From: Neoroseomonas soli
GTDB taxonomy: Bacteria; Pseudomonadota; Alphaproteobacteria; Acetobacterales; Acetobacteraceae
DNA length: 64,000 nucleotides
Assembly (NCBI RefSeq): GCF_018129065.1
Contig: NZ_JAAEDM010000002.1
Location: 62,001 to 126,000 of the forward strand
Direction of reading: 5' to 3'
A model generated the notes under the pieces. It saw nothing but the letters and a program-made list of their open reading frames with translations. It did not search any database and was not told the DNA's origin. The position numbers and the translations under genes were made by a program. Numbering within the stretch: the stretch's first letter is position 1; each line of letters begins with the position of its first letter. This document shows, piece after piece, positions 42,244-50,474 of the stretch.

Positions 42244-43581
42244 TCAGGCGGGTTTCAGCACCGGCTTCCTCGCCGCGCAGAACTCGTCGACCGCGGCGAC
42301 GAAGCGCGCGCAGTCGGCATCGGTGACGGGAAGGCTCAACGCCGCCATGCCGCGGCGCGCGAGGTAGATGCCGGCGGCGAGCATGTCGAAGAAGAACAGC
42401 TCGCGCATCTGCTCCTCCTCCGGGCTCGCCTTGTAGGGCGCGGTGACGGGGCCGTTGCGGAAGTGCGGGTTCAGCATCGAGCCCGCGCCGGTGAAGTGCA
42501 TGGCGACGCCATGCTTCGCGCAGGCCGCGTTCAGCGCCGCGCGCAGCGTCTCGCCCCGCGCGAAGAGTGCCTCGGCCGCGCTCTCGTCGAAGATCTCGCC
42601 CAGCGCGACGCAGCCCGCGGCCATGGACAGCACGTTGTTGTTGAAGGTGCCGGCATGCGGCATGGCACCTGGCCTGTGGCCGTCGAACACCGCCATGACG
42701 TCGCGCCGCCCGCCGAAGGCGCCGAAGGACATGCCGCCGGCCATGTACTTGCCGAAGGTCGTCATGTCCGGCGTGATGCCGAGGCGCTGCTGCAGCCCGC
42801 CATAACCGTGGCGGCTGGTCATCACCTCGTCGAAGATGAGCAGCGCGCCGGTTTCCTTCGTCGCGTCGCGCAGGGCTTGCAGGAATTCCCGCGTCGCCGG
42901 GATGCAGCCGCCCGAACCCTGCATCGGCTCGACGAGCACCGCCGCCAGCCTGTCGCCGGCCTCGCGGATCGCCGCTGCCGCGCCGGCGGCGTCGTTGTAG
43001 TCGGCGAAGCGCATCGGGATGGGCAGGTTCACCGCCGAGACCGGCACGCCCAGCGGGAAGGTGAAGACGCCGCCGTGGTACCCGCCACGGAAGACGAGCA
43101 CCTCGGTCCGACCGGTGAGGCCGCGCGCACCGGCGAGCGCCATGATGTTCGCCTCGGTGCCCGAATTGGTGAAGCGCACCTGCTCCACGGAAGGGAAGCG
43201 CCCGCAGATCAGCGCCGCGAGCCTGACTTCGTTCTCGCCCACCGCGGCGAGGTTGATGCCACGGTCCATCGCCGCCTTCACGGCATCGAGGATGCGCCGT
43301 TCCGAATGCCCGAACAGCCCGGCGGAATATTCGCCGCAGAGGTCCAGATAATCGCGGCCGTCGGCATCCCGCAGGTGCGCACCCTCGCCGCGGACCATGG
43401 CGGTGGGGAAGGGGGTGTAGAAGAGCACGGTGCGGGTATTGCCGCCGGGCATCACCTCCCGGGCCTTCGCGTGGATCGCGGCGCTTTGCGGACGCGCGGC
43501 GGCGTAGGCCTCGCGGGCCTCGATCAGCGCGGCGTCGAGGTCACTGTTGCGCGGGTCGCGCGGGGCGTCGAGCGGGCTCAT
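42244..43581 (-). CDS. Class III aminotransferase, glutamate-1-semialdehyde 2,1-aminomutase-like
   Basis: 445-residue PLP enzyme. VMPGGNTRTVLFYTPFPTAMVRGEGAHLRDADGRDYLDLCGEYSAGLFGHSE is HemL-like. PLP contacts: SGTEANIMALAGAR, the Asp in LLIFDEVMTSRHGYGG, and the Schiff-base Lys in TTFGKYMAGGMSFGAFGGR. Many such proteins are not haem enzymes but transaminases or racemases of unknown substrate; the longer N-terminus and genome context favour that. It overlaps the upstream VWA (DUF1194) gene by 4 nt and is convergent with the SDR gene. Confidence 0.86.
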   Translation of the reverse strand: MSPLDAPRDPRNSDLDAALIEAREAYAAARPQSAAIHAKAREVMPGGNTRTVLFYTPFPTAMVRGEGAHLRDADGRDYLDLCGEYSAGLFGHSERRILDAVKAAMDRGINLAAVGENEVRLAALICGRFPSVEQVRFTNSGTEANIMALAGARGLTGRTEVLVFRGGYHGGVFTFPLGVPVSAVNLPIPMRFADYNDAAGAAAAIREAGDRLAAVLVEPMQGSGGCIPATREFLQALRDATKETGALLIFDEVMTSRHGYGGLQQRLGITPDMTTFGKYMAGGMSFGAFGGRRDVMAVFDGHRPGAMPHAGTFNNNVLSMAAGCVALGEIFDESAAEALFARGETLRAALNAACAKHGVAMHFTGAGSMLNPHFRNGPVTAPYKASPEEEQMRELFFFDMLAAGIYLARRGMAALSLPVTDADCARFVAAVDEFCAARKPVLKPA

Positions 43582-44303
43582 GGCGGTCTCCGGCCGTGTT
43601 GGTCGGAAGGCTCGCGCTGTCCCATCCCCCCGTCAACCATCGGCGCTACGACGGCGGGCACGGAGCCGGGGAGGAGGGCGATCTCGGTGAGGAACTTGCG
43701 CCGGAAGGCTTCCGCATAGCCGCCCGGCTCGGCCGCGAGCCGGAGGAAGCCGGTCACGACATTATCGCGCAGCCAGGCCTCCGCCTCGGTCACCAGCGCG
43801 AACCGGTCCAATCCCTCGCGCACCTGATCGTTCGGGTCGAGCAGGAGGACGTTCACCGTGATGCGGTCGGCGGATGCGGCGCTGCGGACGGCCTCGATCG
43901 GGATCCGCGTCAGGCTCTCGACGCCGTCCGTCGAGACGTCGATCACCCGCAGTTGCGGTGTGCAGGGGGCGTCGCGGTGCGCCAGGCGCGCATGGTCGAT
44001 CGCATGCCCGATCGCGGTTTGGCTCATGCGGTGCACGCGCCCCAGGCCGCGGACGGTGGCGGCGAAGCGCCGTGCCTCCGTCTCGTTGCGGATCAATGAC
44101 CAGTCAACGCGCGTTGTGGCGCCGTAGCCGAACTCCCCGACCAGCACGGCAATTCCCTCGGAGGCCTCGATGAGGGCGATCACCTGCGGATCCTCGAAGG
44201 CCGCGGCGGTGCCGTCGCGCTGGATGGCGAAGTGGCGGTCGGAGATCGACCCCGATGCGTCGATCAGGAAGGCCACGGCGGCAAGACAGGCGGGCGGGAG
44301 CAT
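43578..44303 (-). CDS. DUF1194 (von Willebrand factor A-like) domain protein
   Basis: 241 residues from an ATG with a strong AAGGAGG ribosome-binding site. The MIDAS motif DASGSIS (DxSxS) lies only about 15 residues from the start, followed by the DUF1194 pattern (FAIQRDGTAAAFEDPQVIALIE, WSLIRNETEARRFAATVRG, GIAVLVGEFGYG, TAIGHAIDHA, RVIDVSTDGVES). Most relatives carry a signal peptide; here the N-terminus MLPPACLAAVAF is too short and directly continues into the first strand, so export is uncertain. It is coupled to an aminotransferase gene. The ligand is probably a divalent-metal-dependent protein contact; role unknown. Confidence 0.82.
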   Translation of the reverse strand: MLPPACLAAVAFLIDASGSISDRHFAIQRDGTAAAFEDPQVIALIEASEGIAVLVGEFGYGATTRVDWSLIRNETEARRFAATVRGLGRVHRMSQTAIGHAIDHARLAHRDAPCTPQLRVIDVSTDGVESLTRIPIEAVRSAASADRITVNVLLLDPNDQVREGLDRFALVTEAEAWLRDNVVTGFLRLAAEPGGYAEAFRRKFLTEIALLPGSVPAVVAPMVDGGMGQREPSDQHGRRPP

Positions 44304-44505
44304 GGTGCCCCTCCTTTCCGGGGGCGGTCGGCAGCCAATCACCCCGGGTGGGAAAGATCGCGTCGAGATCGGAACATAATCCATTCCGGACCCGTCAGGG
44401 CGGCTTCCGTGGGGCGCTTTCCTGAACGTCAGGTGCGGCTTCACGCAATCCCCCGGTCGCCTGGCCCCGATTGACGTTCCGGGCGCCTCCGCGTCCCATG
44501 CGCGG

Positions 44506-45627
44506 ATGCCTCCAAGGACCAGCGACGCGATCGTCATCGGCGGCGGCCTCGTCGGCGCCGCCATCGCCTGGGGCCTGCGCGGCCAGGGCCTGGAGACCGT
44601 GCTGCTGGACGAGGGCGACATCGCCTTCCGCGCCAGCCGCGGCAATTTCGGGCTGGTCTGGGTGCAGTCGAAGGGGCTGGGGGCGCCCTGGTACCAGCGC
44701 TGGACGCGGGGCTCGGCCGGGGAATGGCCGGCGCTGGCGGCCGATCTCGGCGCGCGCACGGGGCTCGACCTGGCGCTGCAGCAACCGGGGGGCGCGCATC
44801 TCTGCCTCAGCGAGCCGGAATTCGAGGACCGGGCCGCGAGGATGGCGCGGATGCAGTCGGAGGCCGGCAACCACGGCTTCGACTACCGCATGATCCGCGC
44901 CAAGGAACTGCGCGAGATGCTGCCGGGCCTCGGCCCGTCGGTCGTGGGCGCGTCCTGGACGCCGTATGACGGGCATGTGGGCCCGCTCGCGCTGCTGCAG
45001 GCGCTGCACCGCGCCTTCACCGAGGCGGGCGGTGCCTACATCCCGGATGCGCGCGTCACCGGCGGCACCGCCGCGCCGAACGACTTCCGCGTGGAGACCG
45101 CAGCAGGCGCCTTCGCCGCGCCGCGCATCGTGCTCGCGGCCGGGCTCGGCAATGCGGACCTCGCGCCGCGCTTCGGGCTGGACGCGCCCGTGCGCCCGCA
45201 GCGCGGGCAGATCCTGGTCACCGAGCGCGCGCGCACCATCCTGCCCATGCCGACCACCACCGTGCGGCAGACGGGGGAGGGCACGATCATGCTCGGCGAC
45301 AGCATGGAGGAGGTCGGCTTCGACACCCGCCAGGCGCCGCCGGTCATGGCGCAGATCGCGCAGCGCGCCGTGCTGTCCTTTCCCTGGATCGCGGAACTCA
45401 ACATCGTCCGCGCCTGGTCGGCGCTGCGTGTCATGGCGCCCGACGGCCTGCCGATCTACGACCAGTCGGACCGTTACCCCGGCGCCTTCATCGCCAATTG
45501 CCATTCCGGCGTGACGCTGGCCGGGGCGCATGCGCGGCTGCTCGCGCCGATGATCGTGCAAGGATCCCTCGACCCTGTCCTCGCTCCCTTCTCAGCGAAG
45601 CGATTCGATGTTCCGCACGCGGCCTGA
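44506..45627 (+). CDS. FAD-dependent oxidoreductase (HcnC/glycine-D-amino acid oxidase type)
   Basis: 373-residue DAO-family flavoprotein: IVIGGGLVGAAIAWGLRGQGLETVLLDEGDIAFRASRGNFGLVW (FAD site), TGLDLALQQPGG, LREMLPGLGPSVVGASWTPYDGHVGPLALLQAL, and RAWSALRVMAPDGLPIYDQSDRYPGAFIANCHSGVTLAGAHARLLAP. It is the catalytic subunit of a three-gene unit in which a 2Fe-2S protein and an NAD(P)/FAD subunit follow. Such complexes are glycine (HCN synthase), D-hydroxyproline, sarcosine or opine dehydrogenases. No promoter was pinned down in the 202-nt upstream gap. Confidence 0.9.
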   Translation: MPPRTSDAIVIGGGLVGAAIAWGLRGQGLETVLLDEGDIAFRASRGNFGLVWVQSKGLGAPWYQRWTRGSAGEWPALAADLGARTGLDLALQQPGGAHLCLSEPEFEDRAARMARMQSEAGNHGFDYRMIRAKELREMLPGLGPSVVGASWTPYDGHVGPLALLQALHRAFTEAGGAYIPDARVTGGTAAPNDFRVETAAGAFAAPRIVLAAGLGNADLAPRFGLDAPVRPQRGQILVTERARTILPMPTTTVRQTGEGTIMLGDSMEEVGFDTRQAPPVMAQIAQRAVLSFPWIAELNIVRAWSALRVMAPDGLPIYDQSDRYPGAFIANCHSGVTLAGAHARLLAPMIVQGSLDPVLAPFSAKRFDVPHAA

Positions 45628-45904
45628 TGCTCGCCCCGCCACGGTGGAGGTGCTGGTCGAAGGCACCCCCGTGCTGGTCCCCGAGGGCGCATCGGCCGCG
45701 GTGGCCGTGCTGCTCGCCGGGCTGTCCGCCATCCGCGAGATGCCCGTCACCGGCAGCCCGCGAGGCCCGCTCTGCCTGATGGGCGTCTGCTTCGATTGTC
45801 TCGCCGAGATCGACGGCGTGCCCAATCGCCAAGCCTGCATGGTGCCGGTGGCGCCGGGGATGCGCATCGCCCGCCAGCGCGGCGCGCGCGAGGCACGGCC
45901 ATGA
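45608..45904 (+). CDS. (2Fe-2S)-binding small subunit (HcnA/SoxA-small-domain type)
   Basis: 98 residues, starting within the end of the preceding gene (20-nt overlap). Beta-grasp ferredoxin-like fold with a cluster ligand pattern C56-x4-C61-x2-C64-x12-C77 (CLMGVCFDCLAEIDG...QAC), typical for the small subunit of HCN-synthase-like and D-hydroxyproline-dehydrogenase-like complexes. It carries electrons between the two flavin subunits. The next gene overlaps its stop by 4 nt (ATGA). Confidence 0.9.
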   Translation: MFRTRPDARPATVEVLVEGTPVLVPEGASAAVAVLLAGLSAIREMPVTGSPRGPLCLMGVCFDCLAEIDGVPNRQACMVPVAPGMRIARQRGAREARP

Positions 45905-47280
45905 CCGACTTCGACGTCGCCATCATCGGCGCCGGCCCGGCGGGCATGGCTGCGGCGGTGGAAGCACGCTCCCGGGGCCTCTCGGTGCTGGTGGTGGACG
46001 AGAATGCGGCGCCCGGTGGCCAGGTCTTCCGCGCCGCCGAGGCCGCTGCCCAGGATCCGGCAGTCGGGCCGGCGATCGCTCCCGGCCTGCCCCTTGTCGC
46101 CGCCTTTCGTGGATCCGGCGCGACCTACCGCCCGGCGACGACGCTGTGGCACCTGGACGCCGATGAAGGCGCGCTGTCCCTCGCGGCGCATGGCCGCGCC
46201 GAGGACGTCACGGCCAGCCGGGTGATCCTGGCGACCGGCGCGCAGGAACGACCGGTGCCCATCCCGGGCTGGACGCTGCCCGGCGTGATGACCGCCGGAG
46301 CGGCGCAGATCCTGCTCAAGACCGCCGGCGTGGTGCCGTCAGGGGCCGTGGTGCTGGCAGGGCAGGGGCCCCTGGTGTGGCTGCTCGCCGTGCAACTCGC
46401 CCGCGCCGGCGTGGCGTCGCTGGTGCTCGAGACGCGCACGACATCGCTGGCCGCGGCGCTGGCCAGGGCCGGTGGCGGGGTCTGGGCCGGGCGCCGGCTG
46501 CTCGCCAAGGGCCTGGCGCTGATGGCCGGGGCGCGGCGCCGGGGCGTGCGCGTCGTCACCGGCATCCGCGGCCCGCGCGCGGAAGGCGAGGGCCGCGTGC
46601 AGCGCGTCGCCTGGGAGGGCGGCAGCGCCCCCTGCGACACCCTGCTGCTGCATGAGGGGGTGATCCCCTCGACCCATGTCTCCCGTGCCATCGGCCTGGA
46701 ACACGAGTGGGACGCGACGCAGGCCTGCTGGCGGCCGGTGGCCGATGCCTTCGGTGGCTCCTCCCATCCGCGCATCGCAGTGGCGGGCGACGGGGCCGGG
46801 ATCGGAGGCTGGGAAGCAGCGGTGGCGGCGGGCCGCCTTGCCGCGCTGGATGCCGCGCGCCGGCTGGGCGCGCTGGCCGAGGACGCCTTCGCCGCCCGCA
46901 CCGCCACTTTGCTCGCGGTGCGGGCGGCCGCGCTGTCGCCAAGGGGCTTCCTCGATGCGCTCTACGCCCCGCCCGCCGCGGTGCTGGCACCGGCGGACGA
47001 CGTCATCGCCTGCCGGTGCGAGGAAGTGACCGCCGGCGCCGTCCGCCGGGCGGCGCGGCTCGGGGCGACCGGGCCGAACCAGCTCAAGGCCTATCTCCGC
47101 TGCGGCATGGGGCCGTGCCAGGGGCGGCTCTGCGCGCCCACCGTCGCCGCGCTGATCGCCGAGGCGCGCGGATTGGCGCCCGGCGAGGTGGCGCCCCTGC
47201 GCCCGCGCGCGCCTTACAAGCCGGTGACGGTGGGAATGCTCGCCGGTGGTGCGGAAACGCTGCAACAGGGCGGGAAATAA
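45901..47280 (+). CDS. NAD(P)/FAD-dependent oxidoreductase subunit (HcnB/OoxA type)
   Basis: 459-residue pyridine-nucleotide-disulfide-type flavoprotein. FDVAIIGAGPAGMAAAVEARSRG (FAD site), ILATGAQERPVPIPGWTLPGVMTAGAAQILLKTAG (conserved in HcnB/OoxA), and VLAGQGPLVWLLAVQLARAG (second dinucleotide motif). The last ~90 residues form a BFD-like iron-sulfur domain: CRCEEVTAGAVRRAARLGATGPNQLKAYLRCGMGPCQGRLC, with four Cys. It completes the three-subunit amino acid dehydrogenase. Confidence 0.92.
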   Translation: MTDFDVAIIGAGPAGMAAAVEARSRGLSVLVVDENAAPGGQVFRAAEAAAQDPAVGPAIAPGLPLVAAFRGSGATYRPATTLWHLDADEGALSLAAHGRAEDVTASRVILATGAQERPVPIPGWTLPGVMTAGAAQILLKTAGVVPSGAVVLAGQGPLVWLLAVQLARAGVASLVLETRTTSLAAALARAGGGVWAGRRLLAKGLALMAGARRRGVRVVTGIRGPRAEGEGRVQRVAWEGGSAPCDTLLLHEGVIPSTHVSRAIGLEHEWDATQACWRPVADAFGGSSHPRIAVAGDGAGIGGWEAAVAAGRLAALDAARRLGALAEDAFAARTATLLAVRAAALSPRGFLDALYAPPAAVLAPADDVIACRCEEVTAGAVRRAARLGATGPNQLKAYLRCGMGPCQGRLCAPTVAALIAEARGLAPGEVAPLRPRAPYKPVTVGMLAGGAETLQQGGK

Positions 47281-47338
47281 CGCTGCGGCGGGGAATCCTA
47301 TTCTTGGCTTTTTCACAAGTGCCGCTTACCAGAAACAT

Positions 47339-48895
47339 ATGCGCGTCGCTCTTGTCCTGACAGTCCTTGCCGTTTCCACGCTCGTTCCGCCGCCGGCCCT
47401 GGCGCAGGGGGCGGGAACGGCCGCACCGGCCTCGGCCGTCGAGGCAGCGTCCCCAGCCGCCATTGCGCGGCTTGCGGAGCGACTGGCACGCCTTGCCGAG
47501 GACGGGCTCGACCCACGGCACTACCCCATCCCGCCGGCCGAACTGGCGTCGTCGGACCCGGGTCGTCACCGGGCGGAGACGATGCGCGCGGCGCAAGCGG
47601 CGCTCGCGGACCTGCTGCTGGGGCGCGTCGCGTCGCTGCGCGGGCGGGTGGACCTGCGGCGCGATCCGGCCGCGGTGAACCTCGCGGGCTGGATGTCCGA
47701 TCTCGGCACCGCGCGCGAGCCGGCCGAGGTGATCGAACGCGCCTCCAACCTGCCGCCCGACGCGGCGGCGCTGAAGGCGGAACTGGCGCGCTACCGGGCG
47801 CTGGCCGCGGCGGGCGGCTGGCCGCGCATCACCGGCGACACCCGGCGCACGCTGGAGCCCGGCAGCACCGATGCCGCGCGCGTGCCGGCGTTGCGCGCCC
47901 GCATGGCGTTCATCGACCCGGCCGTGGCCCATGGCGCGGCGGCGGACAGCCCGGTTTACGATGAGCGGCTGCTCGCCGCGGTGCGGCACTTCCAGGCCGA
48001 GGAAGGGCTCGAGACCGATGGCCGGGTCGGCGCCATCACCTGGACGGCCCTGAACACCTCGGTCGAGGAGAAGATCCTCCAACTGCGCGTCGCCCTCGAC
48101 ATGCGTCGCGGGCAGCCCGCACGCAGCACGGAGCGGCGGATCGAGGTCAATATCCCCCACTATCGCCTCCGGTTGCTCGAAGGTGACCGGGTGGTACGGG
48201 ACATGGCGGTCATCGTCGGGCGCCGGGACCGGCAGACGCCGATGCTCAACGTCCGCATGACCACGGTGCAGTTCAATCCGCCCTGGGGCGTGCCGGAGCG
48301 CAATGCGCGGGAAGACCTGCTGCCCCGCTTCCGCCGCGACCCGGCGGCGATGCAGGCGCGTGGGTTCCGCCTCTACCAGCGCCTGGACGGCGAGGTGGTC
48401 GAGGTCGATCCCACAACCGTGGACTTCAGCGGCTACAGCCGCACGAACTTCCCTTACTTCGTCCGGCAGGATGCCGGCGACGCGAACGCCCTGGGTCGCA
48501 TCAAGTTCGTGATGCCGAACGGGGATGACATCTACATGCATGACACCCCGGACCGACATCTGTTCACCCGGGGCCAGCGGGCCTTCTCCTCGGGCTGCAT
48601 CCGGCTCGAACGGCCCATGGAGTTGCTTGCCGAGGCGCTTTCGGGCACGACGGGCTGGGACAGGACGCAGGTGGATCGCGTCCTGGCCAGCCGCGCCACC
48701 CGGAGTGCGCCCCTCGCGCGTTCCATCCCGGTGCGGCTGCACTACACGACCGTCATCGTGGAAGGGGGCCGCGTCGCCATGCGACAGGACATCTACGGGC
48801 TTGATGCCGAATATGCGCGCGCGATGGATCGCGCGCAGAACCAGCGCCTGGCTTCGGCCGACGGGGGGGCTGGCCGCAACACCGGGACGCGCTGA
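47339..48895 (+). CDS. L,D-transpeptidase family protein (YcbB/LdtD-like)
   Basis: 518 residues. Signal peptide MRVALVLTVLAVSTLVPPPALAQ, a scaffold domain with DGLDPRHYPIPPAEL, a peptidoglycan-binding domain (about 200-250: YDERLLAAVRHFQAEEGLETDGRVGAITWTALN), then the YkuD catalytic domain with His401 and Cys420 in HDTPDRHLF...SSGCIRLERP. It forms 3-3 crosslinks or attaches partners in periplasmic murein. The ATG has only a weak ribosome-binding site; the 58-nt upstream gap is AT-rich and holds a possible TTGGCT-17-TACCAG promoter (47304-47332, weak). The DUF882 gene starts 3 nt after its stop. Confidence 0.92.
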   Translation: MRVALVLTVLAVSTLVPPPALAQGAGTAAPASAVEAASPAAIARLAERLARLAEDGLDPRHYPIPPAELASSDPGRHRAETMRAAQAALADLLLGRVASLRGRVDLRRDPAAVNLAGWMSDLGTAREPAEVIERASNLPPDAAALKAELARYRALAAAGGWPRITGDTRRTLEPGSTDAARVPALRARMAFIDPAVAHGAAADSPVYDERLLAAVRHFQAEEGLETDGRVGAITWTALNTSVEEKILQLRVALDMRRGQPARSTERRIEVNIPHYRLRLLEGDRVVRDMAVIVGRRDRQTPMLNVRMTTVQFNPPWGVPERNAREDLLPRFRRDPAAMQARGFRLYQRLDGEVVEVDPTTVDFSGYSRTNFPYFVRQDAGDANALGRIKFVMPNGDDIYMHDTPDRHLFTRGQRAFSSGCIRLERPMELLAEALSGTTGWDRTQVDRVLASRATRSAPLARSIPVRLHYTTVIVEGGRVAMRQDIYGLDAEYARAMDRAQNQRLASADGGAGRNTGTR

Positions 48896-48898
48896 GCC

Positions 48899-49486
48899 AT
48901 GGCGCGCCTGTTCCATCGTTTCGATTGCCCCTGCTGCGACCCGGTGGTGGCGCGGCGGCGGGAAGTGATCCGTGCCGGGTTGGGCGGGCTGCTGGCCCTC
49001 GCCGTGGCGCCCGCGACCGCGGCGGCGCAGGCCGCGGCGGGCGGTGTCCGCACCGTGCGCATCCGCCGGGTGCAGACGGGGGAAGCCTTCGAGGGCGTCT
49101 ATTGGCGGAATGGTCGTTACGACCGCGACGCCCTGCGGCGCCTGGACGTCGTCTTCCGCGATCCCTCCATGGACGAGACGACCCCCATGGACCCGCGTCT
49201 GTTCGACGTCCTGAACACGGTCGCTCGGCAACTCGATTCCGACGAGTTCTACGAGGTGATCAGCGGCTATCGCGCGCCGGAGACCAATGCCGCGCGGGCG
49301 AGCCAGTCGCGGCGCGTGTCGCGCGTGTCGCTGCACATGTCCGGCATGGCGGCCGATGTGCGCCTGCCCGGCCGGCAGTCCATGGGCATCGCGCGCATCG
49401 CGGCTGACATGCAGATCGGCGGCGTCGGCCTGTATCGCCGCGACGGCTTCGTCCACCTGGATTGCGGCCCCGCCCGCCGCTGGTAA
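48899..49486 (+). CDS. DUF882/YcbK-like M15-family peptidase
   Basis: 195-residue exported protein. The N-terminal region MARLFHRFDCPCCDPVVARRREVIRAGLGGLLALAVAPATAAAQ has paired Cys before an RRREVI twin-arginine-like motif and a hydrophobic stretch, i.e. an unusually long leader. The mature domain has the M15 zinc site: SLHMSGMAADVRL (HxxGxAxD) and FVHLDCGP (second His). Related proteins cleave peptidoglycan peptides. Operon partner of the L,D-transpeptidase; pairs of this kind (ycbB-ycbK) also occur in E. coli. Confidence 0.9.
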   Translation: MARLFHRFDCPCCDPVVARRREVIRAGLGGLLALAVAPATAAAQAAAGGVRTVRIRRVQTGEAFEGVYWRNGRYDRDALRRLDVVFRDPSMDETTPMDPRLFDVLNTVARQLDSDEFYEVISGYRAPETNAARASQSRRVSRVSLHMSGMAADVRLPGRQSMGIARIAADMQIGGVGLYRRDGFVHLDCGPARRW

Positions 49487-49542
49487 CGACCCCCAACGGA
49501 CCCCGGGTCCGGGGGGGGGCGGTGGCCCCCCGGTGGGGGAGC

Positions 49543-49564
49543 GCGAGGGGGCAAGCCCCCTCGC
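49543..49564. terminator. Bidirectional terminator between DUF882 and mepA
   Basis: Perfect 10-bp inverted repeat (GCGAGGGGGC / GCCCCCTCGC) with loop AA, in the 80-nt gap between convergent genes. A second, messier G/C hairpin precedes it (49508-49532). Confidence 0.6.
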
Positions 49565-49566
49565 AG

Positions 49567-50403
49567 TCATCGCAATGCCAGGACTCCCGCACAAGCCGCC
49601 GGCATCTGCGGCGGCGGCCCCGGAGGCCGCGGCGTCGGCCGCCGTGCTTCCGGCGTCAGCCACCAGTCAAGGCTCGCGTCGCACCCATCCCCCGCCGGCG
49701 GCGGCGCGATGCCGCGACATTCCGGCTGCCCGTCCGGGCAGGGCAGGCGGATGTGCATGTGCGAATCATGCCCGCGCCAGGGCCGCACGCGCCGCAGCCA
49801 GGCTTCGCCCCGGTGCCGCCGACAGAGTTCCCGCTTGATCGCGTGGTTCACCAGCAGCCGGTCCAGCCCGCGCTGTTCCGCTGCGAGTCGGATCAGCGCC
49901 GCGTGACGATCGGTGAAGCGGGTGGGGTCCACGCCCGATTCGTCGGGCAGTACCAGGGACGCGACGCGCACATCTTCCCGCTGCGCCGACGGCAGCCGGG
50001 GCTTCGCGTTCACGTCCAGCCAGATGTCCGCGTCGATGCCCGTCTGATGGCTGGCGTGGCCGTAGGTCATCGGCCCGCCGCGCGGCTGGGAGAGGTCGCC
50101 GATCCACAGGTCCGGGAATCCGCGGGCTCGCGCAACCGCGGCGAAGTCCTGCACCCAGGCGACCATCGCCGGGTGCCCCCAGTGGCGGTTGCGGGAGACG
50201 CGCACCGCCTGCCAGCCCGGCCCTTCGCCGGGCAGTTGCACGGCGCCGGCAATGCATCCGAGGCCCGTGCCGCCGATGATCCGGGTCGGCCCCGGGGCCG
50301 GCAGCGCGACCGCGCCCCAGCTTTCCGCGCGGGAGATACCCTGCGCCGCCACGACGCCCGGAAGCAGAAGCGCCATGAACGCGCCAAGCCATGCCTTGCC
50401 CAT
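49567..50403 (-). CDS. mepA: Penicillin-insensitive murein endopeptidase
   Basis: 278-residue periplasmic zinc endopeptidase that splits D-alanyl-meso-diaminopimelate crosslinks. Signal peptide MGKAWLGAFMALLLPGVVAAQ. LAS-type zinc motifs: MTYGHASHQTGIDADIWL (His and Asp ligands) and HDSHMHIRLPC (His-x-His). Other MepA blocks: RNRHWGHPAMVAWVQDFAAVARARGFPDLWIGDLSQPRGGPM and the C-terminal CDASLDWWLTPEA. Convergent with the L,D-transpeptidase/DUF882 operon and divergent from galE. Confidence 0.93.
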   Translation of the reverse strand: MGKAWLGAFMALLLPGVVAAQGISRAESWGAVALPAPGPTRIIGGTGLGCIAGAVQLPGEGPGWQAVRVSRNRHWGHPAMVAWVQDFAAVARARGFPDLWIGDLSQPRGGPMTYGHASHQTGIDADIWLDVNAKPRLPSAQREDVRVASLVLPDESGVDPTRFTDRHAALIRLAAEQRGLDRLLVNHAIKRELCRRHRGEAWLRRVRPWRGHDSHMHIRLPCPDGQPECRGIAPPPAGDGCDASLDWWLTPEARRPTPRPPGPPPQMPAACAGVLALR

Positions 50404-50440
50404 GCCCGATTGCTAGAGCAGATCGGCATGGGTTGAAATG
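50401..50440. repeat. CTAGAGCAGATC motif copy with imperfect palindrome
   Basis: The motif CTAGAGCAGATC occurs at 50413-50424 and continues with bases resembling the copy at 24098-24136. The region 50401-50430 folds back imperfectly (CATGCCCGAT / ATCGGCATG with one bulged C), so the repeat may form a hairpin just upstream of mepA in the mepA-galE spacer. Confidence 0.35.
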
Positions 50441-50474
50441 ACCGCCGCGGCGCCGCGCGCGAAGGAGGACGCAC

